Assembly (NCBI GenBank): GCA_003255065.1 | Contig: QAOA01002296.1 | Location: 342,654 to 406,653, forward strand | Direction: 5' to 3' | Source: Cercis canadensis | Taxonomy: Eukaryota; Streptophyta; Magnoliopsida; Fabales; Fabaceae | DNA: 64,000 bases | Part shown: in pieces, positions 45,653-58,239 of the stretch | How the letters are laid out: each line of letters begins with the position of its first letter | Position numbering within the stretch: the stretch's first letter is position 1 | The notes under the pieces: model-generated | The model's database searches: none | What the model was told of the DNA's origin: nothing | The model's input: the letters and a program-made list of their open reading frames with translations, nothing else | Translations under genes and position numbers: made by a program

Positions 45653-46147
45653 TGAGAAATGTGCTTAAAATTAGAAAAAATTATTCCCTAAGTTCTAGAA
45701 CTTAAGAGAAAGGACCAAGAAATTCAAGCATCTAATAAAACAACTATAAATATATTTTGATATTATATGATTGTTCTATTAATGTATGTGGTTATTTTAT
45801 TTAGTATGTGGCTATCATGTTCAAACGTAAATAGATAACTACATATTTAAACAAAAAAATTACAAAGTGTTGAGATTATTTTAGTAATTTCAAGAGATTT
45901 TCAAACTTCTCTATCTTTTCTTTCAAGTTATAACTTAAAAATAATTTTTCCTTAAAAATCAAATATAAATTAAATTAAAATATAGTGGTGAGAAAATATG
46001 ATAAAACAAAGTGGTGCATATAACACTAATGTAATAATTGAAGATATAAGGTGATTCTATCATACTAGGAGATATATGATACTTCTCTGACGTGACAACA
46101 TAACAACCGTTGATGTGAAAAGTAATTAATTTTGACCATTAAAAAAT

Positions 46148-46508
46148 GGCTTAATTACAATTTTGGTCATCCTATTTTAACAACTTAAATTTTTTGATCC
46201 ACTTCTTTAAAAATAAACTATTTAGTTCTTCTATATTCATAAAATGTACAATTTTGGTTATTTTGTCTTTAAGCCAAATTTCTTAAATTTATTTTAAGGT
46301 ATAAAATTATCTAATTCATAATTTCACCGTTCAAATTGAAAAGTTATGTCTTGTGAACTTCTCTACTAAATTTCATCTTAATCTCAAGGTGGGACTCAGC
46401 CCAAAATACCACAACTATAATTTTTTATCTAACAAGAGATTTAGACTTATTCACCGTTCACATAGTTGTTCATTTGAAAAAAATGAGAACTAAAATTATA
46501 ATTAAGTC
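46148..46508. mobile_element. Possible MITE with TIR GGCTTAATTA
   Basis: The left end GGCTTAATTACAATTTTGGT and the inverse of the right end (GACTTAATTATAATTTTAGT) match at about 17 of 20 bases. It starts directly where the half copy of the CATACTAGG element stops (46146), suggesting nesting. No target-site duplication could be fixed. Confidence 0.45.
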
Positions 46509-46813
46509 TTCATTATATTATTTTAACTTTTCAATTTTGATATTGATACCGCATAGACCTATTACATTTTGAGCTGAAGGCAAAGCCCACTTTCTTAATT
46601 GGACCCAAAACGTAAACCCGATATGGGTGCTAAATGCTAATCGACACAAACGTAACCGTACTATGGTATTGATAGTAGGGTAAGGGTACCGTTTCCTGAT
46701 TAAGCAAAATCCAAATCCCTGTAAAACCCTACTCCTCTCCCTAACTTCCTTTCACCCGATTCAAATATTTCTGCATTTCAGTTAACCTTTGCGTCAAAAC
46801 CCAGATTGCAGCA

Positions 46814-48793
46814 ATGAGATATCCATGGCGGGTTCTTCTTCTTCGTGCTCAAAATCGCTCTGCCCTTCATATTTCCAAGCACTTCTCGCAGCCTCAGGTA
46901 CAGCTCAATCCAAATCTGCAATCACTTCGCTCTCTCACTTCACTTCTCCATCCTCACTCTATACATGAAACACTTTCATCGCCCTCTTCTGGGTTCATAG
47001 ATTTTGTAAGCCCATTAAACCCCATCACTCGTAATTTCGTTTCTGAGCCTGCTCTTGAGCAGAGTGAATCGGATCATGCTGTTATTGCTGATATATTCTC
47101 GAAAGAAATGGGCTTTGATGATATTAAGAAAGAACTAGTTTTGAATAATGTTTTGGTTAACCATGATATGGTGTTGAAGGTTTTAGGGAATCTTGATTCT
47201 AGTCCTGATGTTGCAAGGAGGTTTTTTAACTGGGTTTTGGAGAGTGACAGTGAGAGGCTGAGCTCAAAATCTTATAATTTGATGTTGGGCATTCTGGGTG
47301 TCAATGGTTTTGTCAAGGAGTTTTGGGACTTGGTTGAGGTTATGAAGAAAAAGGGTTATGGGGTATCAAGAGGTGTACGTGTCAAGGTCTTGGAAAGCTT
47401 TGAAAAGGGTAGAATGGATAATGATGTTAGGAAGTTGAAAGCTTTGTTTGCATCAGGATCCACGGATAATTCAACTGAGAAGATATGTTCAAGGGTGTGT
47501 AAAATTGTGAGGCATAACGTGTGGGGGGATGATGTTGAAAAGCAAATTCAGGATTTAAATGTTGCCTTTTCGAGTGAGATGGTTAAATTAGTTTTGGAAA
47601 ATCTTGGTACAGAACCAGTTAAAGCACTAATATTTTTTAGGTGGTTAGTGGAGAGTGGGCAGTTTAAGCATGATGAATCTACCTATAATGCAATGGCAAG
47701 GGTGTTAGGAAGGGAAGACACAATTGATAGATTTTGGAAAGTTGCTGATGAGATGAGGAGCAGAGGTTATGAAATGGAGGTTGAAACATATGTTAAGGTT
47801 TTGGGACGGTTTTGTAAGAGGAGAATTATGAAGGATGCTGTTGACTTATATGAGTTTGCTATGGCTGGTTCAAATAAACCTTCACCACAATGCTGCACCT
47901 TTCTATTGAGGAAGATTGTGGCTGGTAAGAAGTTAGATATGAGTTTATTTTCAAGTGTTGTGAAGGCTTTTACAGGAAGTGGCAATGTGTTGACAAATTC
48001 TATGGTTGATGCCATCCTAAAGTCTTTAACCAGTGTTGGTAGGACTGGAGAGTGCAATAAGGTTTTGAAAGCAATGGAAGAGGGTGGATTTGTAGCTAGT
48101 GGTAATTTACAAAGTAAAATTGCCTTTCAGCTTGGTGCTGGTGGTAACAAGGATGAAGCTTGTGAGTTTCTGAATAACATTGAAGCATCTGGGTCTTATC
48201 CAGATTACAAGACTTGGGTATCTTTAATTGAGGGACAATGTGTAGCTGGGGACCTTGATAAAGCCTTTGATTCTTTTCAAACGATGGTTGAGAAACAGGG
48301 GTTTTCTTCTGCTGGCTATGCTTTTGAATTGTTAATGAATGCATATTGCCAAAAGAACAGGGCAATAGATGCATGCAAGATTCTTTGTCAAATTGTCCAT
48401 GAAAATCAGTTAAAGCCCAGGCATTCTACTTACAAGTTGCTGATAACTAAGTTATTGGTTCAGGGAGGATTTACAGATGCTGTCAAAATTTTGGGTATAA
48501 TGAGAAGTCATGGGTTCCCACCTTTTGCTGATCCATTTGTTGAACATGTATCAAAGAGCGGAACTGGTGATGATGCCATTCTGTTTCTCAAGGAGATGAC
48601 CTCGAAGAAGTTTCCATCTGAGTCTGTGTTTCTCCGTATGTTTGATGCCTTTTTCAAGTCTGGAAGGTATGAAGAAGCTCAAAACTTCCTTTCTAAATGT
48701 CCACCTTCCATACGCAACCGTGCTGAAGTCTTGAATCTTTTTTGTTCCATGAAGTCTACAGAAGGTGCTTCTTCTGGTAAGTTGGATGCATAA
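46814..48793 (+). CDS. Pentatricopeptide repeat protein, probably mitochondrial
   Basis: An intronless ORF of 659 residues. The first ~75 residues are rich in Arg, Ser, Leu and His, with few acidic residues, like a mitochondrial presequence. The body shows P-type PPR helices, for example YNLMLGILGVNGFVKEFWDL (about 153-172), YNAMARVLGREDTIDRFWKV (about 290-309), TWVSLIEGQCVAGDLDKAFD and TYKLLITKLLVQGGFTDAVK. No E, DYW or SMR domain follows the repeats. PPR proteins bind organellar RNA; the target here is unknown. The order of neighbours suggests orthology to Arabidopsis At3g02490, from memory. Confidence 0.95.
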   Translation: MRYPWRVLLLRAQNRSALHISKHFSQPQVQLNPNLQSLRSLTSLLHPHSIHETLSSPSSGFIDFVSPLNPITRNFVSEPALEQSESDHAVIADIFSKEMGFDDIKKELVLNNVLVNHDMVLKVLGNLDSSPDVARRFFNWVLESDSERLSSKSYNLMLGILGVNGFVKEFWDLVEVMKKKGYGVSRGVRVKVLESFEKGRMDNDVRKLKALFASGSTDNSTEKICSRVCKIVRHNVWGDDVEKQIQDLNVAFSSEMVKLVLENLGTEPVKALIFFRWLVESGQFKHDESTYNAMARVLGREDTIDRFWKVADEMRSRGYEMEVETYVKVLGRFCKRRIMKDAVDLYEFAMAGSNKPSPQCCTFLLRKIVAGKKLDMSLFSSVVKAFTGSGNVLTNSMVDAILKSLTSVGRTGECNKVLKAMEEGGFVASGNLQSKIAFQLGAGGNKDEACEFLNNIEASGSYPDYKTWVSLIEGQCVAGDLDKAFDSFQTMVEKQGFSSAGYAFELLMNAYCQKNRAIDACKILCQIVHENQLKPRHSTYKLLITKLLVQGGFTDAVKILGIMRSHGFPPFADPFVEHVSKSGTGDDAILFLKEMTSKKFPSESVFLRMFDAFFKSGRYEEAQNFLSKCPPSIRNRAEVLNLFCSMKSTEGASSGKLDA

Positions 48794-51700
48794 GCTTATC
48801 AGAATGTGTCTCTTATTGTACGCTACTAAGAAATGTAGAATGGCATTTGTTCAAAAGTTTTGGTGAGAATTTATTCTTTTGTCATCCATCTAAAATTATT
48901 GATATCTTTAGTTGGACCTAGCTTTCAATAGAAGAAATAACAGAAATATCTGACATTCCAAAACTTTTTCTTCTCTGCAATTGTCTTTCACATGTGCCAT
49001 GTTATTGCTATCTCTGAGATCATAAGTAAGTGATGACTGACTGGAAATTTCGATGAATTTATTTTCCATACAATAGAAGGGCAATTTTTTTCTCCTGCTC
49101 ATTGAAATATGCATCTGAGGTTCTCCAGCCACAGGGTTGAGTTTCTCTTTTTTCTTTGCCACAGTGAGTTTGACCTAAGAAATGTAAACTTGAGGTGTCT
49201 ATTCCCATTCTTTTTCAGGTTACCTTTGTGAATGACTTAGTTAAAACTGTGGTCTAAGTGAAATTATTCCGTAAATCTCTTATATGTACAACCAGTAGCT
49301 TAATACATATATTTATTTCATAGTCTAGCGGCAATGTCTTGTAAAGATCAAGGTGAGTGTTGATGATTCCCTGATGGAGATTGGCTGGCAATGTTTATGG
49401 AAAATGGAATTGATATGGGAAGAGTTTACTTATCTCATATGCAATTTTTTGAGCATGTTGCTGTTAAGCTTGGCAATTTTTCTTCTGAAGTGTGTATTCT
49501 CTCTGTCCTATATGGATGTGGGCAAATGATGATTGAGTGTGGATGATTTTCTATATTTATATGCATATGGAAAGTGTTTGGATGATGCATAAGATAGTAA
49601 TTTTATTTTCTTAAATCATGTGATCATTAATATGTAAAAAATTCAAATAGAACTTTCTGCTGTTGATTTATTTACAGAATCCATTTTGGGGTTCTCAGCT
49701 TTCTACACTCAACTAGCTGCCACCAAATTTCGCTGACATGTGAATCTAGTAATGTTCAATTCCTGAAGACATGTATAATTAAAACTTGCTGATCTTGTTT
49801 TACTACAATTGAGACCTTGAGTTTATGCTTTTTTGTAGAATTTAAAGTGCAAAAAAATAAAATCCTAGATGCTTTGAGAGTAGTGGACTTGTAGTCCTCA
49901 CGTCCTTGTTTATTCTGCTCTAATGTAAGACTTAGATTAATTTTTTGTGTTACATAACAACATGGAGGTTTAATTTAAACCCTTTACGTCTTGCAAACTA
50001 CCGAGACCCCTCATTACTAGACTATAATCTATTGGCTTATAAGACTTAGATTACTGCCTTTGCTTTATTATTCATGTTTTGTTTGTTGGACTTAATCATT
50101 CCATGATGGGATACGAGTGTACTCCTGATTTTTATTATGAAACATGATGTCATTTAAACACTAAGCATTTGTCACACTATTTCACATTGTGCACATATGG
50201 TTGTATTTAAATTTAACTAGACTACTTAAACTTTAATTGGATCCACATAAAATTTTTTTTTTTTTTGAAATGCCTCGCATAACACCATCTCAATCAATGT
50301 GGGGTGGTGTGATATACACTGTTGCAAAACTTGATTTCTAGGTTTTTAGCCGAATAATGAAAGAATCATGTTATTTGCACACATTTTTCTTTACACATTT
50401 TTTTTTCCTTTTGCTTTTGTTTTCTCTTTACACCTTTCTTGCACTTAAGTAAAGGATGAGTGAATCGGTGCAACATATTTGGTAAAAACTTGTGAAGGGC
50501 CTTCATCCCCATCCAATGCATGAGACTGGTGCGTCAAGCTTAAAATCTAAACCCATTTGTGCAAGTTTTGTAGATCGCCCCCAATATCATGGCCCAGGTT
50601 AAAAAAGAAAAACACCCAAGATTCTCTTCGTTATGACCTTTACATGGCCAAGGGCCCCTTTTTTTTTTTTGGGTTGTTTTTATAAGAGTTTATTTTGTTT
50701 GGGAATTTTTTTTAAAAAAAGAATGCTAAATAAAATAGACGTCCAGCCTATGGGAGAAAATTATCAAAATATCTCTCAACGTTATGTGATTATTTTATTT
50801 AGTATGTAATTATTATATTTAAGGAGGTTTCTTAGATACTTTTTATATTTATGTAATATGTCATACTATGTGAGATTAGCTAATATAAAAATGACACGTG
50901 TACAAATTAATTATTTTTAAATTTATTTAAAAAAATAAAATAAATTATATTTATATTCAATAAAATATTAAAATTATGTATGCTTGACACGTCAATGTAA
51001 TATGATATACTCGTGTAATATCATAAAATTTCCATATTTTTAAATGTAAACAAAATAACCGTATAATGTTGAAAGATAATTTAGTCATTTTATTACGTGA
51101 CAGTCAATTCTTTGAAAGTCCACTTTATTTAATACTCAAAATATCTTTTTTTTTTTTCAAAAAATAAAAAGTTCCCAAACGTGAGAATAAAACACTAAAC
51201 TAGTATTGTGAAAAGATTGTGCTTCAAAGTAAGTAGAATAATTGCGGATTGAAAATATCGAGGTTCAAAGAACTTATAAAATCATGGGTTTGTGGAGCCT
51301 TGAATTTAAGAACACGAATCAAAATGCCCAACTTCCATCCAAAAATGGATGTCTGTTTGTAAGATGGCGTTTTCTGCATATTTTAAAAGCCAGTGGAGGT
51401 GAATTGCAAATTTTGAAACATTTAGAGATAAATCGCACAAGTTTAAAGAGATAAATTAAACTTTTTCTTTTTTCCTTTCTTTCAAAGCAAAGATATTCTC
51501 TTTTCATTGTTTTCATAAAGTTAGCAAAAAATTCAAGTTTCGTATGATAACGCAAATATTTAACGTTTCCAACATGCCTAAAAAAATTCGACATCTATAA
51601 CGTGTGAAAGCATTAATTTCCCGTCGGCAGCACATTGCTTGAACCCTTTTTGCTTTTTTGTTTCTTAAGCAAGGTATAATGCGGCTGCCAGTTTCCTACT

Positions 51701-54700
51701 CAAACAAATTATTAATGCTCTTTATCCTATAAATATGTATTTCATTATATACTATCAATCAAAATAAGTAAAGTATGCTAAACAGCTTGTAACTAAGTGA
51801 TACACACATTAATCAGTCTCGAAATAAAATTTAATTGATAAAAGGGTAATTCACAAAATTGAATATTTTATATATTTTACAGTAAAATATGTTCAATAAA
51901 ATACCACGTATATAAATATCTATTATAAAATTATAAATTAAAATTACCATTTCATTGTTAGACTAGCAGCTTGTGACCTAAACGAGTACTAAAATCTTAA
52001 GCTCTGCTCATCTAACTAAATAGTTTATCTTTTGTTCACAAATTCGTTTAATTTGTTGAATATATGAACCAGGCCAAGCAAAGTTTTAATAAACTGAGCC
52101 TGAATAGCTGGTGAGTAGTTTTGTTCATTCATAACCCGAGCCATAGCACAGTTATCTCACTCAAAGAGAGTTAATCATATTTAAGTAAAGTAGTAAACTT
52201 AAAACATGAATGCATTTATTGGATTTTGTTCTCCTTAAGGAAACCACAACAATGGTATTTGAGAAATGGAGATGATTTGGTTCCTATACCTACTTAAAAT
52301 TATTTGGGGGAAGAGAGAGAGAGAAAGAGAAGGTATTAGGGAGAGGGGGGACCAAAGCATATGTGTTTTTTGTTCTTTGAATACATGCACAAGTTCTAAG
52401 TGATAAAGTGGTTAAAGCATTGCAGAATGGCCATAAAGGGAGGGACTAAGAGAGGGAGGGAATTTAAAAAANGAACCGGTTAATCTGGTTCACTTTATTG
52501 CTTTTAGTTGTTGAATGATATACACACCAGTCAAGTTCCCCTTGTGCATTTTTTTTCCACTTCTAAAATCAAAATGACTAGCGCCAACCTATATAGCATA
52601 CAGAAAGGATATAAGGTGCTATTTAGTTGTTGAATGAAATTAAGGGTGCCTTCTCGCTTGTTTGATTGAATAAGGAACATGGTTACATATGTAGATAACA
52701 ACACTTAATAATATAAAAACAGTCAAATGTTATTCTTTGAGTCATTTTTCACCCACAGTATCATAGATGCATACCCTTCACAGGAATCTTTTACAGAGGG
52801 TGTAATCGAGAACATATCAATGATAAAAGTATAGATACCTTCAAATAGTAAATTCCTGGAATTTGACAAATAGTCAGTTCTGTCCAATTTACTTCTTTCT
52901 TTGGGAAGCATATTAGATAAGTGAAGTGCAGTGCCCGGCGTTCAGAAGTAGTTGTTGAACATGCAAACATACAGAAATCAGTGAATGTGCTAGGCACAAT
53001 AATCTTCATGAGGAATTAGGTTTGTGCTAGGCACACGAGACAACATGCAAACAGACACAAATCAGTGATAGGAACAAAACATAATGTAGTCAAAAAAAAA
53101 TGTGGCCTGCTCGGCTACAATCCTAAAAACAGTTCCATCCTTTTAAGTGTGAGCCGAATAAATGCATGAGATATTTTACAAATGTGGAAATACAAGAATC
53201 ATATATGGATATAATATGTTTCACATATAACATGTTTCAAGTTAGCCACATTATTGCTCTTGAACCATATGCCATCACAACAAACCTTAAACACCAAATT
53301 TTAGCAATTAACCCCATACATCCACTACCTACAAATTCATGAAACCCCCTTGTATGAATAGAATCAAATCTCATATCAACAAAAAAAAATTCCACATCAA
53401 TAAATCAAATTGACACAACTTGTACATAATGTTGTGTACATCAATTCTCTCTTCACATAAAAAAAATAGTGAAAGTTTTCAACCACAATTCAATTATCTA
53501 GAGTTTCTAAACAAGTAAACAACAGAAAGGGATACATACAAGAGATCATGGCCATATAAAATTTAGTTATATCTATATATAGGTTCAGATATCTCTCCTT
53601 CTTTGTTCTTAATTGGAAAAAATTTCAAGAATAACAAGATATAATTACTAATTCAAATTAAGTGCATTTAAAAACATAGGGCACTATGTACATATTGGAA
53701 GGGATATCCATAACTCTTCCACATGTTATAACCCATTTGACCAAAAGACAATACATTAATAAATATATAGTTTTGTTATAGATGACAACAAATTCTGCTG
53801 TAGCACACTTCACATGAAAAATTGATTTAAACAATTCCTGGTTCAAATCCCAGCAGTGGATGGTTTTTTCTTTTTTAAAAAATTTATTCTTTCCAAATGT
53901 TGAACGATAAACTAATGTTTGAGTAGAAAAAAATTTACACCAGACCAATGCCTTTTACTATGAAGATTTTATCAGTCACTATTTGAGTTTTGTTCTTTTC
54001 CATTCTATATTATTAAAATATTTTTTTCTTGTTGATGAAACAAAATATATATTTCACCAAAAATGTTACACATCAGTAAGAGAAAAAAATGCAACTTAGT
54101 TTTTAAAAGTCTATAAGTACATAGCAAACCCCAACTAATCACTAAACTCTAATAAATCGTTCTAATTTTTGGAGTCGTACTTGTTAGGAGAGATTTATTG
54201 GTCATTGCTCTCATCCCAAACAAGGATTAGTCCTATATTCAAAGGGTGTAGGGATACCATGAGTGTAAACTAAAAAACTCTAATAAACCAAAATAGATTA
54301 CTATGGATACCCTATCTATGCATAAGACTTTGTTAGCAGCACTCCTTCTAAGACCAATTACAGCTATAGTTCTGTGTTTAACATCAGCATAATTGTTCCT
54401 AAAAAACTGGTCTTCTATATGAGTTGTAATCCCTTTGAATCTACAATTTATTCAAGAGACACAATAAATCAAGGCTTTCTAAACCATTATATATAAGAAG
54501 CACACAATATAACTCAGAAGAACCTTTGTATTTCAGTCAATCTAGCTCCTAATTCAAGTCATGAATATCTCAATAGACATAATCTTTAATTTATGCAAAC
54601 CCCCATGTACATAATGTTATTTACTTGACAATCCTTTTCTCCTATATTTATATTTTTCATTTGAAGGTGTCAAGCCCTTGGCTTGGCCCCCCTTATACAT

Positions 54701-54900
54701 AAACAGTGATATGACTATTCTCTTAGTATTGAAAAAGAAAAAAGTTAATGAAATTGTAATGCACATGCCTTCCCTATACTAAATTTAATTGAATCCAAAC
54801 ACGTATATAACATTTTGAATCAGGCACTTTCAGCTTTATACAAGCACCTGGACAACAACCGAAAACTAACATTCCAAACTACAGAGGCATAAACATTAGC
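48794..54900. other. Gene-poor intergenic region
   Basis: The PPR 3' UTR comes first. After that I find no exon series or family on either strand. Minor items: an inverted-repeat-like segment at 50165-50345, a (GA)n microsatellite at about 52313-52335, a single N at 52473, and a B-box-like ggttcaaatcccagc at about 53839 with no matching tRNA body. Several short open frames occur by chance in AT-rich DNA. Confidence 0.55.
50165..50345. repeat. Possible MITE, related to 2140-2390
   Basis: Near end 'ttgtcacactatttcacatt' and far end 'aatgtggggtggtgtgatat' are roughly inverse. The interior TATTTAAATTTAA matches the segment at 2.2 kb. Limits uncertain. Confidence 0.35.
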
Positions 54901-54979
54901 AAGGAATGGTTAGCAATTAAAAAATCTAAAGTGGAGCACCACCAACGTTCCAGCCATTTCAATGAATACTTCCATGTTC

Positions 54980-56115
54980 CTACTTTGACTTGGCTTAGCA
55001 TGTTTGGCATTTTATGGTTTCTATAAGCATTTAAATAATTATACCCCTTAACTATGTGTAATAGCTTTGAGACACCATTTTACATTCAAGTCACAGTGGA
55101 CCACAATACGACAACCATTGTCCCACTTTCTCAGTGCAAAAATGTATACTTCTCAGAGCTTCTGAACAAGTGGACTATAATAACAAAGATGGAACAATAA
55201 AATAGACAAATCAGAATCTCAACCCATGTGAACCCTGGGCCATAATATAAAGGTATGCACCACCGCAGAAGAGAGAAAATTTCACAGTCAACAACACATC
55301 ATCTTAAAGGGAGACACACAAGTTTGGAAAAGATCACCTGTGGCTTCAGGTTTGTCTCCTTCCTTTTAGACCGCGTCTCTTTCCTCCACTTCAGTGCTTT
55401 GGGGCTTAGGGTTCGAAAATGCTCATTCTTGCGATTACACCAACAAATATCAACAAAAAAAAAAACCGATTGAAAGAGTCAGCAAGTGAAATCCAACACT
55501 AGGTATGCTAATTTCGCACGCCAAATGGTCTTAAGTTTCAAGGAGAAGAACTCACATGTCAGGAATGCGGACAATGTCGAAAATCAGAATACTGATAATG
55601 GGATGAAGTCGATTCTCTGTGGGTATGACCTACTTCGCACATCAATGGGGCAAAATGTTCCTCCTTCACGATGCTGATTTCGCACAGCAAATGCATCCAC
55701 TAGCTTGAAATTAGGAGTTGCAGAATACCTCCAGCCACGATTGCGATGAAATCTTCCCCCTTCCTCCTTCTGTCACTACGACAACGTATTGCTGTTTTGG
55801 AATATGGAGACTTCATCAAACAACGCCGTATCATGGCAAAGTTTTAGTGCATCTTGCCTGTTAAACGACGCCGTTTTACTAAGCCCACATCAACAAATGG
55901 TCAAGTTACCATGTCAGCATGCCACTTCAGCAATTAATGGCCACGTCAGCATGTTAAGTGCCACGTGGCAAATTCTATCAAATCTGACCCCCCAACCCTA
56001 ACGGAGGACTAACTTGTTAGCGAAATTAATAATCCAAGGACTAATTTATCACCAAAAAATTTTGGGGGACTGATTTGTCGGTGGCTAAATTTTTCAGGGA
56101 CTAAAAAGGGGTTTA
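54980..56115 (+). mobile_element. MULE end segment A carrying a GRF-like exon fragment
   Basis: It is similar, in the same orientation, to 62980-64000 (segment B) over blocks such as 'tttctataagcatttaaat', 'acaatacgacaaccattgtc', 'cttcagtgctttgggg', 'ccacgtggcaa' and 'ggaggacta'. The right end, around 56090-56115, reads 'ttcagggactaaaaagggg', a sequence type common at plant MULE termini. Between blocks shared with B lies about 290 bp (55425-55715) absent from B; it contains a plus-strand frame with CGYDLLRTS and QN, resembling the first half of a GRF zinc finger. The left end was not found. Confidence 0.6.
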
Positions 56116-57173
56116 ACTCTAAGTTTAAAATTTTAAGTGTGGAAATCTGACTAATTGATAGTTGAAGATTCCACTTCACTTTGTTTTATCAATTGTATTT
56201 AAGATTAAGTATAGGCTGAAACTTTGCGAAGCATACATTTAGTATGAGGAAGTGAGCTCAATGGGGGGCTTGATCCCGAGGTAAGGTAGCAGACTTTGAC
56301 ATTGAAGAAATAATGCTTGTGCATATGAAAGATTTGATAACATTTTGGTGGGTTCATTTGAGTCTTAAATTTAAATATTTCCATTAAATAAAGACTACTT
56401 TAAGTCGTTCCTTGATGCATTGCATGATCCATAGCCTTCTTCCAGAAATATTTCCATTCTTTGAATTAGCTGCTAAAATAATGCAAGATAAGTAGACTTT
56501 CAGTACTTCACCCTTGTACATTCTTCCCAGAAATAAATCAGGAATACTTCTAGTTTTCAATGTACCAAGCTTGAGAAATCTATATGCTCTTGTTATTTTC
56601 TAAAAACATGATATGAGAAGTTGATAATTGTAGTAAAATTAATAAATAAGGTCACCTGTATAAGGCAAGCAAACTGCCCACCACCACTCAATGAAAATGT
56701 ATATAATCTATCACTATATAGGGTACTCAATTTTCTGTGTTCGTTTAACTAAAATTTAACCCAATGAACCCAATTGTTTACAGGTAGTTTTGTGCTAGTT
56801 GGACATCAAAGGTATTGCTCAAATGAGATCAAAGGTTGAAGGAATCCCTAAACAGCGTTCTGTGATGATTGTTGGTGAAGCCTTCACGCCGACAATCCAT
56901 GGACAGCACAACATGTCCAGGAAGGTAGCTCAAGTGGGTCAAGCTTCATAAGTGGTGCATATGCCATATCCTAAGTTCTTTATGTATGTGGTTGTAACAA
57001 GAGGGTGATAATGTTGATTTCAAAGACAAAGGAGAACTCAAATCACCCATTTTGGCATTGTCCACATTACAATGTGAGGGGAATATAATTTTAATTTACA
57101 TATTTTAACAATTTAATGGGAATGTAATTTCAATTTCAAAATTTTAACATTTTAACAAGTTTATCATCTTTAT
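56116..57173. other. Spacer between MULE segment A and the GRF-type ORF
   Basis: A short frame starts at 56824 (MRSKVEGIPKQRSVM) but has no recognised domain and ends after about 42 residues; it may be a fragment of a transposon-related protein. The rest is AT-rich. Confidence 0.4.
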
Positions 57174-57389
57174 ATGCAAAATGAAGACTTATGTTGTGGA
57201 TTCTTTCAATGGGTCAAGAATTTTGAAGGAATGGTTTCAAGAACTCCTGAGTCTTTTATACCAAATGAGAAAATGGTAATGAAGATGCAGAAGAAGAGGA
57301 TTAAGAGTCTTGAAAATGAAGTTAGGAAACTGAAGATTGCATGTGGTTTGCTCGTTGTTTTGTTGTTCATTGTATTTTTAGTAAAATAA
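57174..57389 (+). pseudogene. GRF-type zinc finger gene, C-terminal part
   Basis: A 71-residue frame starts with the second half of a GRF zinc finger (CCGFFQWVKNFEG), followed by a basic coiled-coil-like stretch (MKMQKKRIKSLENEVRKLK) and a C-terminal hydrophobic segment (LLVVLLFIVFLVK). Plant GRF/coiled-coil/TM genes normally have this order but need an upstream exon giving the first cysteines. A candidate for that half is the fragment near 55600 inside MULE segment A, so the gene is either split by the transposon or represented only by pieces. Confidence 0.6.
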
Positions 57390-58239
57390 GTGATCTTCAG
57401 ATAGAATGATTGTAAAGTGGATTAGTAAATTTCCTAGAATGTAGATTTCGTTTACCATAATTATATTTTAGACATGTTGAACATCTATGTAATGTTAAGA
57501 ATTTATATAAACTTCTATGTTTGTTGAGTATTTTTAGCCGCATAAATATTGAAAGATATAGATGGTTGGAAGAAAATTTCTAAATCCTTAAAAAGCAACA
57601 TGACACGGTCTTAATGACAGCAACAAAATAAAAATATAATAATATACAATATAGTTGTTCCCATGCAATAAATTAAATAAAGTAAGAGTGGATATCCAGT
57701 GCAAAAATACATAGAAAATACACCTTCATTATATTAATGGTGGTTGCATGTATTTAAGTCAAAAAGGTTGAAATGTCATTTACAATCAAGTCTAACAAAT
57801 GACCAGCCAACCAAAAGAAAGTAAGTCACTTAAAGCAAAAACTTTGGTTAGTCATTTATAGTAAATCCTACATAAATTCTTACCAACCAATCAACAGTAT
57901 AGTACAATTTCCAACCTAAGAACAAAAGGAAAAAATAAAGCAAAACAACTTCAATTTTGTTCACACATCAGCTAACAACTTCTCTTTCCCTTTACTTGAA
58001 CCTTCACTACAAAGGTATGCTGAAATTTTTTTCCTTGTAGCCATGGTTGCTACTTGAATTGTGTTTGTAGTCACATGGACTTGATGTTGTAAAATGTTGC
58101 TATGCTGCCTTGATCCCTGTGGACAAAAGCAAGACCATTTGGGTAATTAAATGATTATGCGTTCAAACATGCAAGTTCAGTACAATTAAAACATAGTTAG
58201 GTCAGTACATTTGTCTTCTTTCTATGTGCTAACTTCTTC
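57390..58239. other. Intergenic spacer, possibly the MULE 3' flank
   Basis: AT-rich, no gene seen. The left terminus of the MULE that carries the transposase should lie here or further left, but no inverse match to its right end was found. Confidence 0.4.

Larger units (their letters stand above)
44855..46813. other. Intergenic DNA with MITEs
   Basis: No gene seen. Two inverted-repeat elements are listed separately (45485-45652 and 46148-46508). From 46061 to 46146 lies a half copy of the first one. The last 200 bases include the PPR promoter and leader. Confidence 0.5.

Noticed and set aside
47767-48374. Minus-strand frames opposite the PPR gene
   Set aside because: Shadows of the PPR coding sequence with no family match.
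53816-53880. tRNA-like B box (ggttcaaatcccagc)
   Set aside because: No matching acceptor stem, D arm or anticodon arm can be folded from the preceding 70 bases; at best a tRNA or SINE relic.
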